The notes under the pieces were generated by a model. The model saw nothing but the letters and a program-made list of their open reading frames with translations, had not been told where the DNA came from and ran no database searches. DNA of 64,000 bases from Pectobacterium carotovorum (GTDB lineage: Bacteria > Pseudomonadota > Gammaproteobacteria > Enterobacterales > Enterobacteriaceae), in contig CP066552.1 in NCBI GenBank assembly GCA_016415585.1, positions 2,356,001 to 2,420,000 of the forward strand, in the 5' to 3' direction. Below are positions 18,552 through 29,521 of this stretch, in pieces. Position 1 is the stretch's first letter; each line of letters starts with the position of its first letter. The position numbers and the translations under genes were made by a program.

Positions 18552-18709
18552 ATATTTACCCTCGATCCTTTTTAATACTCTATCATGTCTCTAAAACACA
18601 TTAAAAATAACCTTTTCAAATAGAAAATAATATAAAATTCTGATTATTTAATAGTAGAGTATACCCAAAACATACAACGCAGTGAGACAGTACCCTGTCT
18701 CAGCAGTCT

Positions 18710-18734
18710 GAAAGCCAGACACTATCTGGCTTTC
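18710..18734. terminator. Hairpin after dtpA
   Basis: GAAAGCCAGA (18710-18719) pairs perfectly with TCTGGCTTTC (18725-18734) around a 5-base loop, 38 bases past the dtpA stop. A second smaller hairpin (GAGACAG/CTGTCTC, about 18684-18701) follows on the minus strand. Together they probably end the dtpA transcript, although the U tract is poor. Confidence 0.65.
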
Positions 18735-18771
18735 TATCATTATCATTTGAGTGAGGTGTTTAGACTGGTTA

Positions 18772-20289
18772 TCAGATAGAGGCGGGGGTTGTGACGACAT
18801 CCGTAGAGGTATCCTCGACATCCTGCGTCATACGCGTCAGTTTCGGCGCGGTCAGCAGCATCAGAACGGCGATGACGCCCGTTACAATCCCAATCTGCAT
18901 GAAGACATTGCTATAAATCTCAAGAGACGCGTGCGGGTCTACGACGTTCTCAGGCACGGCCATCATATTCGCGACGTAGCCTGCGATAATCGCAGCTCCG
19001 GCTGATGTCAGGAACCAGGCACCCATAATGAAGCCCATCAGACGCTGTGGCACCAGTTGAGCGACCATGGCCAGACCCAGACCTGAAATCATTAACTCCC
19101 CGATGCTCTGCAAGCCGTAGCAGAGAATCAGCCAGTTGACGGACACGATACCCTGGTCGTTTGCCATGCTGGCACCCCACGGCAGCACCAGAAATGCGCC
19201 GGAGCACAACGCCATACCAATCGCAAATTTGTGCGCCATCGGCAATTGGTCGCCCATTTTGTTGTAAACCGCCGCCAGAATCGGGCTGGCAACCATAATC
19301 CAGAACGGGTTGAGCGCCTGATACTGCTCTGGCTCAAAGGTAAAGCCTAAAATGGAGTGTTCAACGTTGCGAATAGCAAAGAAATTCAGCGAGGTTGGCA
19401 TTTGGCTATACAATACAAAGAAGATAACCGCTTCCAGCATTAACAGAAGTGCAACGATCATTTTCCTGCGTTGAGCGCCGTTTACCGCACATATCTCTTT
19501 GGTGAAAATAGCAATAACGACCAGCGAAATCAGCGTCAGAATCCAACGAGCAATGTCCTGATTATGTAGCAGCCAGGTTGATAATATGACTAGTGCGACA
19601 ATACCGACGAGGGTCATTGCCAGCTTTGACAAATTGATCGGTTGGAAATCAACATGAGAACCGTGTGCACTGACCCATTTCCGACAGAACATGAAGTTAA
19701 CCAGTGTCAGAATCATGCCGACCACGCTCAAGGAAAAGGCTACGCTCCAGCCATAGTGGGCTGCTAGCCATGGTGTTGCCAGCATTGAGAAGAAGGAACC
19801 GATGTTCACCGACATATAGTACATGGTGAAGGCACCATCCAGACGCGGATCATCTTTATCGTAGCAGGTAGACAACAGGGCTGATGGGTTCGCCTTAAAC
19901 AACCCACTACCGACGGCGATGGTTGCCATGCCGATATAGACCCATGTCACGCTGTGGCCTGAGTAGGCAATCATGGTGTAGCCAAATGCCAGCACGATGG
20001 CACCCAGCACGATCACACGTTTAGTACCGAGGACTTTATCGCCCAACCAGCCGCCAATGGCAACGAAACCGTAGACCAGCGCGCTGAATGAGGAGAAGAG
20101 GGTAATGGAGTCGGTTTCGGACATGCCCAGCATTTTGACCAGATAAACTGCCATGATGCCTTGCAAACCGTAGTAACCAAAACGTTCCCACAGTTCGATG
20201 CTAAAGATGAGATAAAACGCTTTTGGCTGTTTGAATGCGTTCATGCTGACGCTTTCGGGGGATTCGCTGTTGTTGTTTGCTGTTGACAC
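18772..20289 (-). CDS. dtpA: Di/tripeptide:proton symporter, POT family
   Basis: A 505-residue inner-membrane peptide transporter with 14 predicted membrane segments. The GTG start ([10 protein letters not shown]) follows AGAGG and matches the unusual GTG start of E. coli DtpA. The POT signature 'FERFGYYG' appears here as '[18 protein letters not shown]' (about 33-50). The second signature is '[18 protein letters not shown]' (about 149-166). It imports di- and tripeptides with protons. Sequence and position next to nth both match E. coli dtpA (tppB). The long upstream region is AT-rich and holds a small hairpin in the leader. Confidence 0.95.
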   Translation of the reverse strand: MSTANNNSESPESVSMNAFKQPKAFYLIFSIELWERFGYYGLQGIMAVYLVKMLGMSETDSITLFSSFSALVYGFVAIGGWLGDKVLGTKRVIVLGAIVLAFGYTMIAYSGHSVTWVYIGMATIAVGSGLFKANPSALLSTCYDKDDPRLDGAFTMYYMSVNIGSFFSMLATPWLAAHYGWSVAFSLSVVGMILTLVNFMFCRKWVSAHGSHVDFQPINLSKLAMTLVGIVALVILSTWLLHNQDIARWILTLISLVVIAIFTKEICAVNGAQRRKMIVALLLMLEAVIFFVLYSQMPTSLNFFAIRNVEHSILGFTFEPEQYQALNPFWIMVASPILAAVYNKMGDQLPMAHKFAIGMALCSGAFLVLPWGASMANDQGIVSVNWLILCYGLQSIGELMISGLGLAMVAQLVPQRLMGFIMGAWFLTSAGAAIIAGYVANMMAVPENVVDPHASLEIYSNVFMQIGIVTGVIAVLMLLTAPKLTRMTQDVEDTSTDVVTTPASI

Positions 20290-20938
20290 AAAGACCTCTA
20301 ATTTTACTTATCTCGTTTTTTAACGAGAAAATAACAAAAGTGAAGCAGTAAAACTGCAACCTCTTTTGACGAGCTATGGGGAGTAAAAACGGCGCTATAG
20401 TGACGTGATTTTACGGATAGACAAGTTATTTTAAATATTTTGTTACAAGTGGTTTTTGTGGCGGGATAAAACCATAAATTAAATGTTATGCAGAGTTTAA
20501 TTTCATAACTCTCTTTCGCTTTGAATGATTATCTCGGTTTTTCGTATTCGGTTTTTCAAAAAGGGATATAATCTGCTTTTTTATTGAAACCAAGACAATA
20601 TCATTAATTATGAATGAATATGCGGTTTAATCTTTTGCATATCACTAGATATGCAGTGAGTATAAAAATACATCAAATGCGTACAATAAAATAAAATACG
20701 ACATAATCACGGGAGGTGACTTTCAATCACTAAATTTTCTATTAAAAATAATTTATTAGCCTTAAATAGTGGTTACTTGTATTTTTATACAGGTTTTTTA
20801 GTAGAAGAATACGCTACAACGCATCGAATAAATCGCCAGAGAGCAGAGTTGCCTGAGCAATAAAATGCAGAGAACACGCGGGTCACGTTGAGAGTGAGAG
20901 AGCGCAAGACAAGGCGGAGTGTGGATAACAGAAAGGAA
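20290..20938. other. Long AT-rich region upstream of dtpA
   Basis: About 650 bases between dtpA and the end of the rsx-nth operon without a convincing gene. Immediately before dtpA, TCTCGTT (20311-20317) and AACGAGA (20322-20328) form a short hairpin in the presumed leader RNA. The rest is AT-rich, as expected for a regulated porin- or OmpR-type promoter region, but no site was called. Confidence 0.5.
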
Positions 20939-20956
20939 GGTCTGGCGCTCCAGACC
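20939..20956 (-). terminator. Probable terminator of the rsx-nth operon
   Basis: GGTCTGG (20939-20945) pairs with CCAGACC (20950-20956) around a 4-base loop, 9 bases past the nth stop. On the minus strand it is followed by TTCCTTTCTG, a moderate pyrimidine tail. Confidence 0.6.
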
Positions 20957-20964
20957 ACAGCAGA

Positions 20965-21600
20965 TTAGGCGTCGACCTTCTCGCCAAATTCACATAAATC
21001 CTCAATCAGGCAGGAGCCACAGCGCGGTTTACGGGCAATACAGGTGTAACGACCATGCAGAATTAACCAATGATGGCAGTCGACTTTAAATTCTGCCGGA
21101 ACGACTTTCAGCAGTTTTTCCTCTACCTGTTCGACATTTTTACCCGGAGCAAACCCTGTACGGTTACTGACGCGAAAGATATGGGTATCAACGGCAATCG
21201 TCGGCCAGCCAAACGCGGTATTCAGAACCACATTTGCCGTTTTCCGTCCTACGCCGGGTAAGGCCTCCAGCGCCGCGCGATCTTCTGGAACTTGTCCCTG
21301 ATGTTTTTCCAGCAGTAAACGGCAGGTCTTGATGACGTTTTCTGCTTTGCTGTTAAACAGGCCAATCGTCTTGATGTAGCCTTTAACACCGTCTACACCG
21401 AGTTCAAGCAGGGCTTCCGGCGTGTTGGCGACAGGGTAGAGCTTTGCAGTTGCTTTATTGACGCTGACATCGGTTGCCTGTGCGGAAAGCAGTACGGCGA
21501 TGAGCAGCTCAAATGGCGTGCTGAAATTTAACTCCGTCGTCGGATGGGGATTGTTGGCGCGCAGACGCGTTAAGATCTCAATTCGCTTGGCCTTGTTCAC
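20965..21600 (-). CDS. nth: Endonuclease III (DNA glycosylase/AP lyase)
   Basis: A 211-residue base-excision repair enzyme, identical in length to E. coli Nth. The helix-hairpin-helix '[18 protein letters not shown]' carries catalytic Lys120, and '[14 protein letters not shown]' carries catalytic Asp138. Four cysteines in the C-X6-C-X2-C-X5-C pattern near the C-terminus bind the 4Fe-4S cluster. It removes oxidised pyrimidines and cleaves abasic sites. Its start codon overlaps the end of rsxE by 4 bases, so it is translationally coupled to the rsx operon, as in E. coli. Confidence 0.97.
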   Translation of the reverse strand: MNKAKRIEILTRLRANNPHPTTELNFSTPFELLIAVLLSAQATDVSVNKATAKLYPVANTPEALLELGVDGVKGYIKTIGLFNSKAENVIKTCRLLLEKHQGQVPEDRAALEALPGVGRKTANVVLNTAFGWPTIAVDTHIFRVSNRTGFAPGKNVEQVEEKLLKVVPAEFKVDCHHWLILHGRYTCIARKPRCGSCLIEDLCEFGEKVDA

Positions 21601-22304
21601 AGCGATTCCCCTACGGCACCCGTCACCGATGCCGTTTTTCCTTCGGCAACAGCAGCACGGGTTCGGCGTTGTTTCATTTTCTCATCGATCAAATATTTCG
21701 CTGCCAGCAACAGTCCCAGACCGATAAAGGCACCTGGTGGTAGCATCGCCAGCAAGAACGGGGAATCGAGATGAACCACTTCAATGCGGAGAACCTTAGC
21801 CCAACTGCCTAGCAGCAAATCCGCGCCGTCGAATAGCGTACCGTTACCCAGAATCTCACGCAAAGAACCGAGTACCACCAGTGCGCTGGTTGCTCCTAAC
21901 CCCATTGCCAGACCGTCGATAGCGGAAGGGAAAACCGCATTCTTGGAAGCAAAGGCTTCTGCCCGACCGATAACGATACAGTTCGTCACGATCAGCGGAA
22001 TAAAAATCCCTAGCGACTGATATAACCCGTAGGCATAGGCGTTGATCAACATCTGCACGGTACTGACCACCGAAGCAATGATCATGACGTAAATGGGAAT
22101 ACGAATTTCCGCAGGTACCCAGCGGCGTAGCGCGGAGACAGCCATGTTGGTACAGGTGAGAACCAGCGTGGTTGCCAGCCCTAATCCCAGCGCGTTAGTC
22201 GCGGTTGATGACACAGCCAGCAGGGGACACAGGCCCAGCAATTGAACCAGTGCTGAGTTGTTTTTCCATAACCCTTCAACGAAAAGTGCTTTGGTTTGAC
22301 TCAT
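21597..22304 (-). CDS. rsxE: Electron transport complex subunit RsxE
   Basis: A 235-residue integral membrane subunit with about six hydrophobic segments, including '[34 protein letters not shown]' read in parts and '[17 protein letters not shown]', which are conserved in RsxE/RnfE and NqrD. It forms part of the membrane complex that moves electrons to keep the SoxR 2Fe-2S cluster reduced, and is related to the Rnf ion-pumping complexes. It overlaps both rsxG upstream and nth downstream by 4 bases. The C-terminal tail is basic and short. Confidence 0.95.
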   Translation of the reverse strand: MSQTKALFVEGLWKNNSALVQLLGLCPLLAVSSTATNALGLGLATTLVLTCTNMAVSALRRWVPAEIRIPIYVMIIASVVSTVQMLINAYAYGLYQSLGIFIPLIVTNCIVIGRAEAFASKNAVFPSAIDGLAMGLGATSALVVLGSLREILGNGTLFDGADLLLGSWAKVLRIEVVHLDSPFLLAMLPPGAFIGLGLLLAAKYLIDEKMKQRRTRAAVAEGKTASVTGAVGESL

Positions 22305-22930
22305 TGGTTCTCTCCACAGGCGGACAGCGTATTGATTTGTGATGGCAGCGTTTGCAGGTAAAGGGCGCTGCGTTTTACGCTATTAATAACGGCGCGTGGC
22401 GTAATGGTTGCGCCGGTAAATTGATCAAACATTCCGCCTTCCTTTTTCACTGCCCAGCGGGCGTCATGCTCGCCCTGTACCATTAGCCCAGTAAACCGAG
22501 TGATCCAGTCAGAAATCCGCACTTCGATTTTATCACCCAGCCCCGGTGTTTCATGATGCTCGGTGACACGGACGCCGAGTACCTTACCGTGAAAATCGGC
22601 ACCAACCAGCAGCCGAATCGCTCCAGAATAACCATCCGGCGCGGTACTTTCCAGTGCGGCGGCGACCGGTTCACCATTCTGACGAGCGATGAAAACGCGG
22701 TGCGGTGCTGACGACCCCAATGCTGGATTAGTGACAACGTAACACTCTTTCTGAATGTCACTATTGTATAACTCGGCGGGAACGACCTGATCCAACAGCA
22801 TCTTTTGTTGCAGCATCGCCTGATGCGAAATTGTGGGTTCCGTTAACATATTCACGATGGCTGTAATTGCCGTCGTGAATGCCGCAAACAGAGCCAGTGT
22901 CATCGCGTGGCGGCGCATAGTGGTAAACAT
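22301..22930 (-). CDS. rsxG: Electron transport complex subunit RsxG (covalent FMN)
   Basis: A 209-residue protein with one N-terminal membrane anchor ([19 protein letters not shown], about 11-29) and a periplasmic FMN-binding domain. The FMN-attachment motif is '[15 protein letters not shown]' (about 171-185), where the second Thr of GATIT carries FMN through a phosphodiester. The motif '[12 protein letters not shown]' (about 126-137) is also typical of RnfG/RsxG. It lies between rsxD (10 bases upstream) and rsxE (4-base overlap). Confidence 0.95.
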   Translation of the reverse strand: MFTTMRRHAMTLALFAAFTTAITAIVNMLTEPTISHQAMLQQKMLLDQVVPAELYNSDIQKECYVVTNPALGSSAPHRVFIARQNGEPVAAALESTAPDGYSGAIRLLVGADFHGKVLGVRVTEHHETPGLGDKIEVRISDWITRFTGLMVQGEHDARWAVKKEGGMFDQFTGATITPRAVINSVKRSALYLQTLPSQINTLSACGENQ

Positions 22931-22940
22931 GGTCTGCTCC

Positions 22941-23996
22941 TTAGCGATGATGGCCGTAAGCGCGCGGCTTGGTGTAATAGTCGATCAGCGGCACGGTGAT
23001 ATTTGCCAGCAGAACGGCAAACGCGACGCCATCTGGGTAGCCACCGTAGGTACGAATCAACCAGACCAGTAACCCAATCAGCGCCCCGAAAATCAGACGA
23101 CCCCGGTTCGTGGTTGACGCGGTAACGGGATCGGTTGCAATGAAAAATGCGCCAAGCATAGTGGCACCGGACAGCAGGTGTAGCAGCGGTGGCGCAAATT
23201 TCTCCGGCGCGATGATCCAGCTTAGCGCGGCGCAGAACATTAGCGACAGCAGGAAACTGACCGGAATATGCCAGCGAATGGTGCCGCGCATCAGCAAAAA
23301 CAGTCCGCCGATGAGAAAACCGATATTCACCCACTGCCAGCCGATACCGGACAGCGATTGGGCAAACATCGGCTGTTGCAGAATGTCCTGCGGCGTTTGG
23401 CCTGAGCGCAGGCTGGTTTTAAACGTATCCAGCGGGGTGGCCTGACTGACGCCATCAACATTGTGTATCAACTGCTGTATGGTGTGCCCGTCAGGCGTGT
23501 TTCCGGTAAAGATGATCACTAGCGCATCATGGAAATCGACGGCAATGGTTTGCAGCGGCACAGGCGGCAGCCAGCTTGTCATCTGGACAGGGAAAGAGAT
23601 CAGCAGCACCACATAGCCAATCATCGCGGGGTTAAACGGGTTTTGCCCTAAACCGCCATACAGCTGTTTGGCGATAATGATAGCGAAGACAGTTGCCATG
23701 ACCACCATCCACCAGGGGGCTAGCGGCGGCAGGCTGATACCGAGCAGCACGGCGGTCAGTAGGGCGGAATTATCAGCCAGCGTGGTGCGTACGGCGAATT
23801 TTCTCAGTGACAATGTCACGCCTTCTGCGATAAGCGCAGTGGCGGATGCCAGCCCGACCTGAATCAGGTTACCGTAGCCAAAGAAGTAATACTGCGCCAG
23901 CATACCCGGCAGACAGGCCAGAATGACCAGCAGCATGATGCGTTGCGTGCGCTGCTGGTTATGTGTGAACGGTGAACTCGCAATTCTAAAAGCCAT
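22941..23996 (-). CDS. rsxD: Electron transport complex subunit RsxD
   Basis: A 351-residue membrane protein with about nine helices. It begins '[31 protein letters not shown]' (read in parts), like E. coli RsxD. '[23 protein letters not shown]' and the FMN site '[21 protein letters not shown]' (about 272-292) are conserved in RnfD/NqrB. It carries electrons across the membrane part of the complex. The gene abuts rsxC with no gap. Confidence 0.95.
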   Translation of the reverse strand: MAFRIASSPFTHNQQRTQRIMLLVILACLPGMLAQYYFFGYGNLIQVGLASATALIAEGVTLSLRKFAVRTTLADNSALLTAVLLGISLPPLAPWWMVVMATVFAIIIAKQLYGGLGQNPFNPAMIGYVVLLISFPVQMTSWLPPVPLQTIAVDFHDALVIIFTGNTPDGHTIQQLIHNVDGVSQATPLDTFKTSLRSGQTPQDILQQPMFAQSLSGIGWQWVNIGFLIGGLFLLMRGTIRWHIPVSFLLSLMFCAALSWIIAPEKFAPPLLHLLSGATMLGAFFIATDPVTASTTNRGRLIFGALIGLLVWLIRTYGGYPDGVAFAVLLANITVPLIDYYTKPRAYGHHR

Positions 23997-26099
23997 TTAT
24001 TCCTCTTGATATGACGATGCCTGCGCGGCTTTACGGGCTTTAACGCGAGCGATAGCGGCAGCCACAGCAGCCTTACGCGGATCTTCCGGCTCTTGTACTT
24101 CAACGACGGCGACGGGTTCTGCCACCGCGTCAGGGACAGCCGACGGAACAGGCTCCTCCGTGTTTGTTGCAGGCTGCTGCGCTGCTTTACGGGCTTTAAC
24201 GCGCGCGATAGCGGCAGCCACGGCAGCCTTACGTGGATCTTCTGGCTCTTGTACTTCAACAACGGCAATCGGTTCTGCCACCACGTCAGGGGGAGCCGAT
24301 AAAACCGGTTCTTCCGTATTTGTTACAGATTGCTGCGCGGCTTTACGGGCTTTAACGCGTGCAAGAGCGGCGGCTACCGCCGCTTTGCGTGGGTCGTCAA
24401 GCTCGGCAGAAGGAACATTGGCCGCAGGCGTTTCCTGCTGCGCCTGTTTTTCACGTGCCCGTTCTTCACGCAGCTGTTCTTCACGTATTAGGGCTTTGCG
24501 GGCAGCACGCGCGGCGATAGCAGCGCTGTTATCTGGCTCTGCATCGGGGATTACCGTGATCGACGAACCGACCTCTGTTGCGGCGGTTTGCTTACGACGT
24601 ACACGTTCCAGCGCCGCCTGAACGGCATCTTTATCCGTGGTGGATACGCCAGCCGCAGCCTGTTTATGGCGCAATTCTCGAGCGGCTTTTTCTCGTTCCA
24701 GACGGGCCTGTTTAGCATCAAAACGTACTTTGGCTTGCGCGGCACGCTGTGCCTCTTCGTCGATGGCCCGAATTTCGGCCTTTTCCTGACGGTAATACTG
24801 TACCAGCGGAATATTGCTGGGGCAGACGTAAGCACAGGCACCACACTCGATGCAGTCAAAAAGATGGTGATTGCGGGCTTTTTCGTGTTCCTGCCCACGG
24901 CTGAACCAGTAAAGCTGCTGCGGTAAGAGTCCCGCCGGACAGGCATCGGCACATTTGCTACAGCGAATACAGGATTGTTCTTCGGCAACCGGCTCCATTT
25001 CCGTATGTGACGGTGCGAGCAGGCAGTTGCTGATTTTGACGATAGGGACATCCAGTGACGGCAGGGTAAAGCCCATCAGCGGACCACCCATCACTACCAT
25101 CGGCTGCTTATTGACGTGGAAGCCGCCCTGTTTGAGCAGGTGACGTACCGGTGTCCCCAGTCGAGCCCAGACATTGCCGGGCTGACGCAGTGCCTCACCG
25201 GTCAGCGTCACCACGCGTTCGGTGAGCGGTTCGCCGTCGATCACGGCACGTTTGATAGCAAAGGCCGTGCCGACGTTCTGCATCAACACGCCAATGGCGG
25301 CGGAGTGTTTACCAAACGGGACTTCTTTGCCGGTTAGAATCTTGGTGAGCTGCTTGGCACCGCCTGACGGATATTTGGTTGGGATGACCCGCAGATGCAT
25401 ATCGCTGCGCTTACCCAAGGCCAGCCGCAGGACGCTGATAGCTTCCGGTTTGTTATCTTCGATACCAATTAGAATGCGTTTCGGCTGCAACAGAAACGAC
25501 AAAATCTCGACGCCCTGAATAATCTCCTCGGCGCACTCCTGCATGAGTCGATCGTCGGCGGTGATATAGGGTTCACACTCTGCGCCGTTGATAATCAGGG
25601 TTTCAATCCCGCGCATCCCGCCTTGTAACTTGGCCGCGGTAGGGAAACCTGCACCGCCTAAGCCCGCAATGCCAGCCTGATGCAGATGGGCAAGCAGGGT
25701 GTCGGTGCTCTGTGCGCGATAATCCGTAAAAGTCTGGCGCTCGCACCAGCGATCGTCGCCATCCGGCACAATGATGATACTGAGCTCTGACAGACCCGAA
25801 GGGTGCGCCGTCGTGTGCTGGCGAATCGCATTCACCGTTCCCGACGTCGGTGCGTGAACGGGCAAGGTGCGGCCTTTTCCCCGCGTCAATGGTTGACCGC
25901 GCAGGACTTTATCGCCGACGCTGACACAAATCTCGCCTTCTGGGCCAAGATGCTGCTTGAGCGGAATAATGAACTGTTCTGGCAGCGGAATCTGGCGCAG
26001 TGGCGTCTGGCTGGACTGCGTCTTCATTTCCGGCGGATGAATGCCTCCGTCGAAATCCCAGATTCTGTCTTTTTTAAAGGCGGAAAACAGCTTAAGCAT
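23997..26099 (-). CDS. rsxC: Electron transport complex subunit RsxC (4Fe-4S)
   Basis: A 700-residue peripheral subunit. The N-terminal part holds the Rossmann-like '[17 protein letters not shown]' (about 141-157) and '[20 protein letters not shown]', typical of RnfC/NuoF-like FMN and NADH sites. Two ferredoxin-type clusters follow in '[17 protein letters not shown]' and '[17 protein letters not shown]' (about 377-430). The C-terminal 270 residues are Ala/Arg/Lys-rich, probably coiled-coil, and end in 2.5 tandem copies of a 52-residue unit (see the repeat entry). RsxC proteins are known to vary in this tail. The start overlaps the end of rsxB by 8 bases. Confidence 0.95.
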   Translation of the reverse strand: MLKLFSAFKKDRIWDFDGGIHPPEMKTQSSQTPLRQIPLPEQFIIPLKQHLGPEGEICVSVGDKVLRGQPLTRGKGRTLPVHAPTSGTVNAIRQHTTAHPSGLSELSIIIVPDGDDRWCERQTFTDYRAQSTDTLLAHLHQAGIAGLGGAGFPTAAKLQGGMRGIETLIINGAECEPYITADDRLMQECAEEIIQGVEILSFLLQPKRILIGIEDNKPEAISVLRLALGKRSDMHLRVIPTKYPSGGAKQLTKILTGKEVPFGKHSAAIGVLMQNVGTAFAIKRAVIDGEPLTERVVTLTGEALRQPGNVWARLGTPVRHLLKQGGFHVNKQPMVVMGGPLMGFTLPSLDVPIVKISNCLLAPSHTEMEPVAEEQSCIRCSKCADACPAGLLPQQLYWFSRGQEHEKARNHHLFDCIECGACAYVCPSNIPLVQYYRQEKAEIRAIDEEAQRAAQAKVRFDAKQARLEREKAARELRHKQAAAGVSTTDKDAVQAALERVRRKQTAATEVGSSITVIPDAEPDNSAAIAARAARKALIREEQLREERAREKQAQQETPAANVPSAELDDPRKAAVAAALARVKARKAAQQSVTNTEEPVLSAPPDVVAEPIAVVEVQEPEDPRKAAVAAAIARVKARKAAQQPATNTEEPVPSAVPDAVAEPVAVVEVQEPEDPRKAAVAAAIARVKARKAAQASSYQEE
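24000..24398 (-). repeat. 156-bp tandem repeats in the 3' end of rsxC
   Basis: Two full copies (24243-24398 and 24087-24242) and one partial copy (24000-24086) encode units that start with (D/E)[10 protein letters not shown] and contain [10 protein letters not shown] and AVVEVQEP. The units are nearly identical in the protein and highly similar in DNA, so copy number may vary by recombination or replication slippage among strains. Confidence 0.85.
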
Positions 26100-26670
26100 G
26101 TCGTTCTACTTGAATAACGCGTACTGGAATCGTATCGAGATCCCATTTCCAGTTAGCGGGAGTCGGCGCGATAGGACGTAATTCGATACAGTCCGTCGGG
26201 CAAGGGGAGACGCAGAGATCGCAGCCGGTGCACAAATCGCTGACGACGGTGTGTACCGCTTTGGTACTGCCGATGATGGCATCAACCGGACAGGCCTGAA
26301 TGCACTTGGTGCAGCCGATGCAGTTGCTTTCATCGATCCAGGCAACATGGCGTGCGGGGGCTTGAACATCGGCGTCGCCTTCTAGCGGCTGCGGATCGAC
26401 GTTGAGCTTTTCAGCAAGCTTCAGCATCATTGCTTCGCCGCCGGGGCCGCATTTATTAATACTTTCACCATTCAGCGCGACTGCTTCGGCATAAGGCCGA
26501 CAGCCAGGGTAACCGCACTGACCGCACTGGCTTTGCGGCAGCATGGCTTCCACTTCTTCCACGATCGGATCGTTTTCGACTTCAAACCGACGGGAGGCGT
26601 AACCCAACACCAGGCCGAATGCCAGCGCGAGTACGCTTAGTGCTGCAATGGCGATCCAGATAGCGATCAT
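26092..26670 (-). CDS. rsxB: Electron transport complex subunit RsxB (4Fe-4S)
   Basis: A 192-residue iron-sulfur subunit anchored by one N-terminal helix ([20 protein letters not shown]). Cysteines lie in '[20 protein letters not shown]' (about 45-64), a cluster-binding Fes domain. Two ferredoxin motifs follow: '[16 protein letters not shown]' and '[16 protein letters not shown]' (about 117-162). It passes electrons between RsxC and the membrane subunits. The start overlaps the rsxA stop by one base. Confidence 0.96.
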   Translation of the reverse strand: MIAIWIAIAALSVLALAFGLVLGYASRRFEVENDPIVEEVEAMLPQSQCGQCGYPGCRPYAEAVALNGESINKCGPGGEAMMLKLAEKLNVDPQPLEGDADVQAPARHVAWIDESNCIGCTKCIQACPVDAIIGSTKAVHTVVSDLCTGCDLCVSPCPTDCIELRPIAPTPANWKWDLDTIPVRVIQVERHA

Positions 26671-27251
26671 CAGAATTTCACCAGTCCGGTAAAGCCCATA
26701 AACGCCAGCGACATAAGACCCGCGGTGATCAGTGCGATAGACGAGCCTCGGAAGGGCGCGGGAATATCCGACACGGCAAGACGTTCCCGAATGGCTGCAA
26801 ACAGCACCATCACCAGCGAGAAGCCCGCCGCGCCGCCGAAACCATAAATCGTCGATTGCAGGAAACCGTGTGACAGATTGATGTTGAGCAGAACGACGCC
26901 AAGCACCGCACAGTTGGTCGTAATCAGCGGCAGGAAGATCCCCAGCAGGCGATATAGCTCAGGGCTGACTTTGCGCACGAACATCTCGGAAAACTGCACC
27001 ACCACGGCGAGCACCAGAATAAACGCCATGGTGCGCAAATAGAGAATATCGAGCGGAACGAGAATAAATTCGTTGACCAACCACGAGAACATGGAGCCGA
27101 CAGTCATGACGAACGTGGTCGCCATGCCCATGCCAATCGCCGTCTCCAGCTTTTTGGACACGCCCATAAAGGGGCACAGCCCAAGAAACTTCACTAAGAC
27201 GAAATTATTTACCAGAAGGATGCTAACAAAGAGCAATGCGTATTCGGTCAT
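26670..27251 (-). CDS. rsxA: Electron transport complex subunit RsxA
   Basis: A 193-residue integral membrane protein with about six helices, first gene of the rsxABCDGE-nth operon. '[36 protein letters not shown]' (read in parts) and '[17 protein letters not shown]' are conserved in RsxA/RnfA and NqrE. It is homologous in topology to RsxE, and the pair binds the intramembrane 2Fe-2S cluster. A plausible sigma-70 promoter lies 30-58 bases upstream. Confidence 0.96.
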   Translation of the reverse strand: MTEYALLFVSILLVNNFVLVKFLGLCPFMGVSKKLETAIGMGMATTFVMTVGSMFSWLVNEFILVPLDILYLRTMAFILVLAVVVQFSEMFVRKVSPELYRLLGIFLPLITTNCAVLGVVLLNINLSHGFLQSTIYGFGGAAGFSLVMVLFAAIRERLAVSDIPAPFRGSSIALITAGLMSLAFMGFTGLVKF

Positions 27252-27280
27252 TACAGTGCCTAGAAAAAAAAAACCGAATC

Positions 27281-27309
27281 ATTATCAGGCATTGTTAGGC
27301 TTTCGACAA
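27281..27309 (-). promoter_or_regulatory. Predicted promoter of the rsx operon
   Basis: On the minus strand TTGTCG (27309-27304) and GATAAT (27286-27281) are separated by 17 bases, a good sigma-70 match. Transcription would start near 27274, about 23 bases before the rsxA start codon. Confidence 0.6.
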
Positions 27310-27477
27310 CATACTCAAAGTAGGGTTATCGCTGTCCCCTTCTAGGATAAGAAGATCAGATTCTCTTAATAAGGGACGGGCTGAGCTATCATACAACAGC
27401 GTGCGGCGCGTTCTGAGTAATAGCTCGAAAGGAAATTATTGCATAACTATTCTTTTTTCACAGGTGATTATTGATAA

Positions 27478-27693
27478 CTATAGTACGTGATGCCAGACGG
27501 ATTTTGGCACGCAGCCGAGGTCGAACAAGCGCCCGCCGGATGCTAACTCAGCCCGCCGATGATCCGCTGCACGATACATATTGATGATTTCCTTACTATC
27601 TGTCAGAGAATAATTGAGGTGGTCAAAGAGTTTTTCAAGACTTTCTGTTGAGCTGACTTTTCTGAATTTAAGCAAATAGTCATGAGCGGTCAT
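27478..27693 (-). CDS. cnu: Hha-family nucleoid-associated protein Cnu (YdgT)
   Basis: A 71-residue protein starting at the ATG at 27693 ([15 protein letters not shown]); the frame extends 16 codons further but the shorter form matches E. coli Cnu in length and sequence. Diagnostic segments are '[15 protein letters not shown]', '[14 protein letters not shown]' and '[18 protein letters not shown]'. Cnu binds H-NS or StpA and tunes silencing of AT-rich and horizontally acquired genes, and in E. coli also binds at oriC. It is interesting here that several AT-rich genes of the kind H-NS silences lie nearby. Position next to rsxA matches E. coli. Confidence 0.95.
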   Translation of the reverse strand: MTAHDYLLKFRKVSSTESLEKLFDHLNYSLTDSKEIINMYRAADHRRAELASGGRLFDLGCVPKSVWHHVL

Positions 27694-27925
27694 GGTAATT
27701 AATCTAATAGTTATGTGGCTGAGGCGATTAATTATATGCAAGCAAGAAAGCCTGTCTAGAGGGCGCTGGAAAAAGTACGTTTATTTGTTATTAACAAACG
27801 AAAGAAGATGATGAATGATGAGTTGACAGGAGAAAAATTGCTGATTTTAAGGCAACATCAGGTATCAGGCGGTGAGGTGAGAATCAGAAGAGAGGAAAGG
27901 TTTTGAGGGCTAGAGAACGGTAAGA
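27694..27925. other. Intergenic region upstream of cnu
   Basis: About 230 bases, AT-rich near cnu and purine-rich on the plus strand (27830-27900). It should hold the cnu promoter. No gene, operator or RNA was recognised. Confidence 0.45.
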
Positions 27926-27966
27926 GGGGCAGATTGTATGCAGATGATTAATGCATAATTTGCCCC
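27926..27966 (-). terminator. Long hairpin after araA
   Basis: GGGGCAGATTGTATGCA (27926-27942) pairs with TGCATAATTTGCCCC (27952-27966) with small internal mismatches. It lies 16 bases past the araA stop and probably terminates or stabilises the araBA transcript. Confidence 0.65.
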
Positions 27967-27981
27967 TAATGATCGTGTCTA

Positions 27982-29484
27982 TCAACTAAAAAGTTTGTAG
28001 TACACGTCGTTCCAGCGCAGGGCATCTTTGAAGCTGTGGAGCCGGGTGTCGTTGTCGATCACCAGCAGTTCAATGTTCTGCATCTCGGCGTAGAGCCGCA
28101 TGTGTTCGAGATCCAACGCCTGACTAAAGACGGTGTGGTGCGCACCGCCAGCCAGAATCCAGGCTTCGGCCGCCACTTCCAGTGACGGCTGCGCTTTCCA
28201 GATGGCACGGGCAACCGGCAGTTTCGGCAGCGGGCGCGGCTGTTCGATGGTATCGACCAGATTAACCAGCATTCTGAAACGGTCGCCCATGTCGATCACG
28301 CTGGCGTTGAGGGACGGCCCAGCCGGCGTTGAGAAAATCAAACGGGCAGGGTCGGCTTTTCCGCCAATGCCTAGGTATTGCGCATCCAGAATCGGTTTCT
28401 GCTCTTTTGCAATCGTCGGACACACTTCCAGCATGTGGGAACCGACGACCAGATCGTTACCGTTCTGGAAGTTATAGGTGTAGTCCTCCATGAAGGACGT
28501 ACCGCCCGACAGCCCGCCCGCCATCACTTTCATAATGCGCAGCAGCGCGGCGGTTTTCCAGTCGCCTTCGCCACCAAAACCGTAGCCTTGCTGCATTAGA
28601 CGCTGTACTGCCAGCCCCGGCAGCTGTTTCAACCCGTACAGGTTTTCAAAGTCGGTGGTGAACGCGTGATAACCACCTTGTTCCAGAAAGCGTTTCATTC
28701 CGAGTTCGATCTGGGCGGCATCCAGCAGGTTTTGGCGGTTGGCACCATTGAGTTTCACCGCGTCTGTCAATTGGTAGCTAGCCTCATACTCTTCTACCAA
28801 GGCATCAATATCGCCTTTGGATACGGCATCGACGACGGCGGTTAAATCGCCCAGACCCCAGGCGCTGACGGAATAACCGAACTGGATCTGCGCGCCGACT
28901 TTATCGCCTTCGGTGACGGCGACTTCACGCATGTTGTCCCCAAAGCGTGCTACCTTCAGTTGCTTACTTTCCTGAATAGCGGCGGCAACCCGCATCCACT
29001 TACCGATGCGCACATGCGCGTTCTTATCCTGCCAGTGACCGACAATGACCTGATGCGCCTGCCGCATCCGTGCGCCGATGAAGCCAAATTCGCGTCCACC
29101 GTGTGCAGTCTGGTTCAGGTTCATGAAATCCATGTCCATGGTGTCCCACGGCACTTCGGCATTGAACTGGGTGTGGAATTGCAGCAGCGGTTTACTGAGT
29201 ACGCTCAGGCCGCCGATCCACATTTTGGCTGGAGAGAAGGTATGCAGCCAGGTCAGCAGGCCGATACAGTTATCCTGATAGTTGGCATCGCGACACAGCG
29301 CCAGAATTTCGTCCGGCGTTTTCACCAGCGGTTTCAGCACCAGTTTAACCGGCAGGTTGGCCTGTTGATTCAATCCGGCGACGACTTTTTCTGCGTTCTC
29401 TTTTACCTGACGTAACGTTTCCGGCCCGTAGAGATGCTGGCTACCGATGACGAACCAGACTTCAAGCTGCTTAAAATGATCCAT
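27982..29484 (-). CDS. araA: L-arabinose isomerase
   Basis: A 500-residue enzyme, the same length as E. coli AraA. The frame extends 43 codons upstream, but the ATG at 29484 follows AGGAGT and gives [20 protein letters not shown], the standard start. Conserved blocks include '[18 protein letters not shown]', '[29 protein letters not shown]' (read in parts), '[18 protein letters not shown]' and '[12 protein letters not shown]', with active-site Glu residues in GEGDWK and MEDY. It converts L-arabinose to L-ribulose. The gene follows araB by 37 bases on the minus strand. The usual third gene, araD, is absent. Confidence 0.97.
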   Translation of the reverse strand: MDHFKQLEVWFVIGSQHLYGPETLRQVKENAEKVVAGLNQQANLPVKLVLKPLVKTPDEILALCRDANYQDNCIGLLTWLHTFSPAKMWIGGLSVLSKPLLQFHTQFNAEVPWDTMDMDFMNLNQTAHGGREFGFIGARMRQAHQVIVGHWQDKNAHVRIGKWMRVAAAIQESKQLKVARFGDNMREVAVTEGDKVGAQIQFGYSVSAWGLGDLTAVVDAVSKGDIDALVEEYEASYQLTDAVKLNGANRQNLLDAAQIELGMKRFLEQGGYHAFTTDFENLYGLKQLPGLAVQRLMQQGYGFGGEGDWKTAALLRIMKVMAGGLSGGTSFMEDYTYNFQNGNDLVVGSHMLEVCPTIAKEQKPILDAQYLGIGGKADPARLIFSTPAGPSLNASVIDMGDRFRMLVNLVDTIEQPRPLPKLPVARAIWKAQPSLEVAAEAWILAGGAHHTVFSQALDLEHMRLYAEMQNIELLVIDNDTRLHSFKDALRWNDVYYKLFS

Positions 29485-29521
29485 GATGACTCCTGTAACG
29501 TGATCCCCAGAGGGATAAAAA

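Noticed and set aside
18499..18660. HrpL (hrp box) promoter upstream of the effector-like genes.
   Set aside because: No GGAAC with CCAC at 15-16 bases was found upstream of any of the three AT-rich orphans. Isolated GGAAC occurrences (for example near 48133) have no partner.
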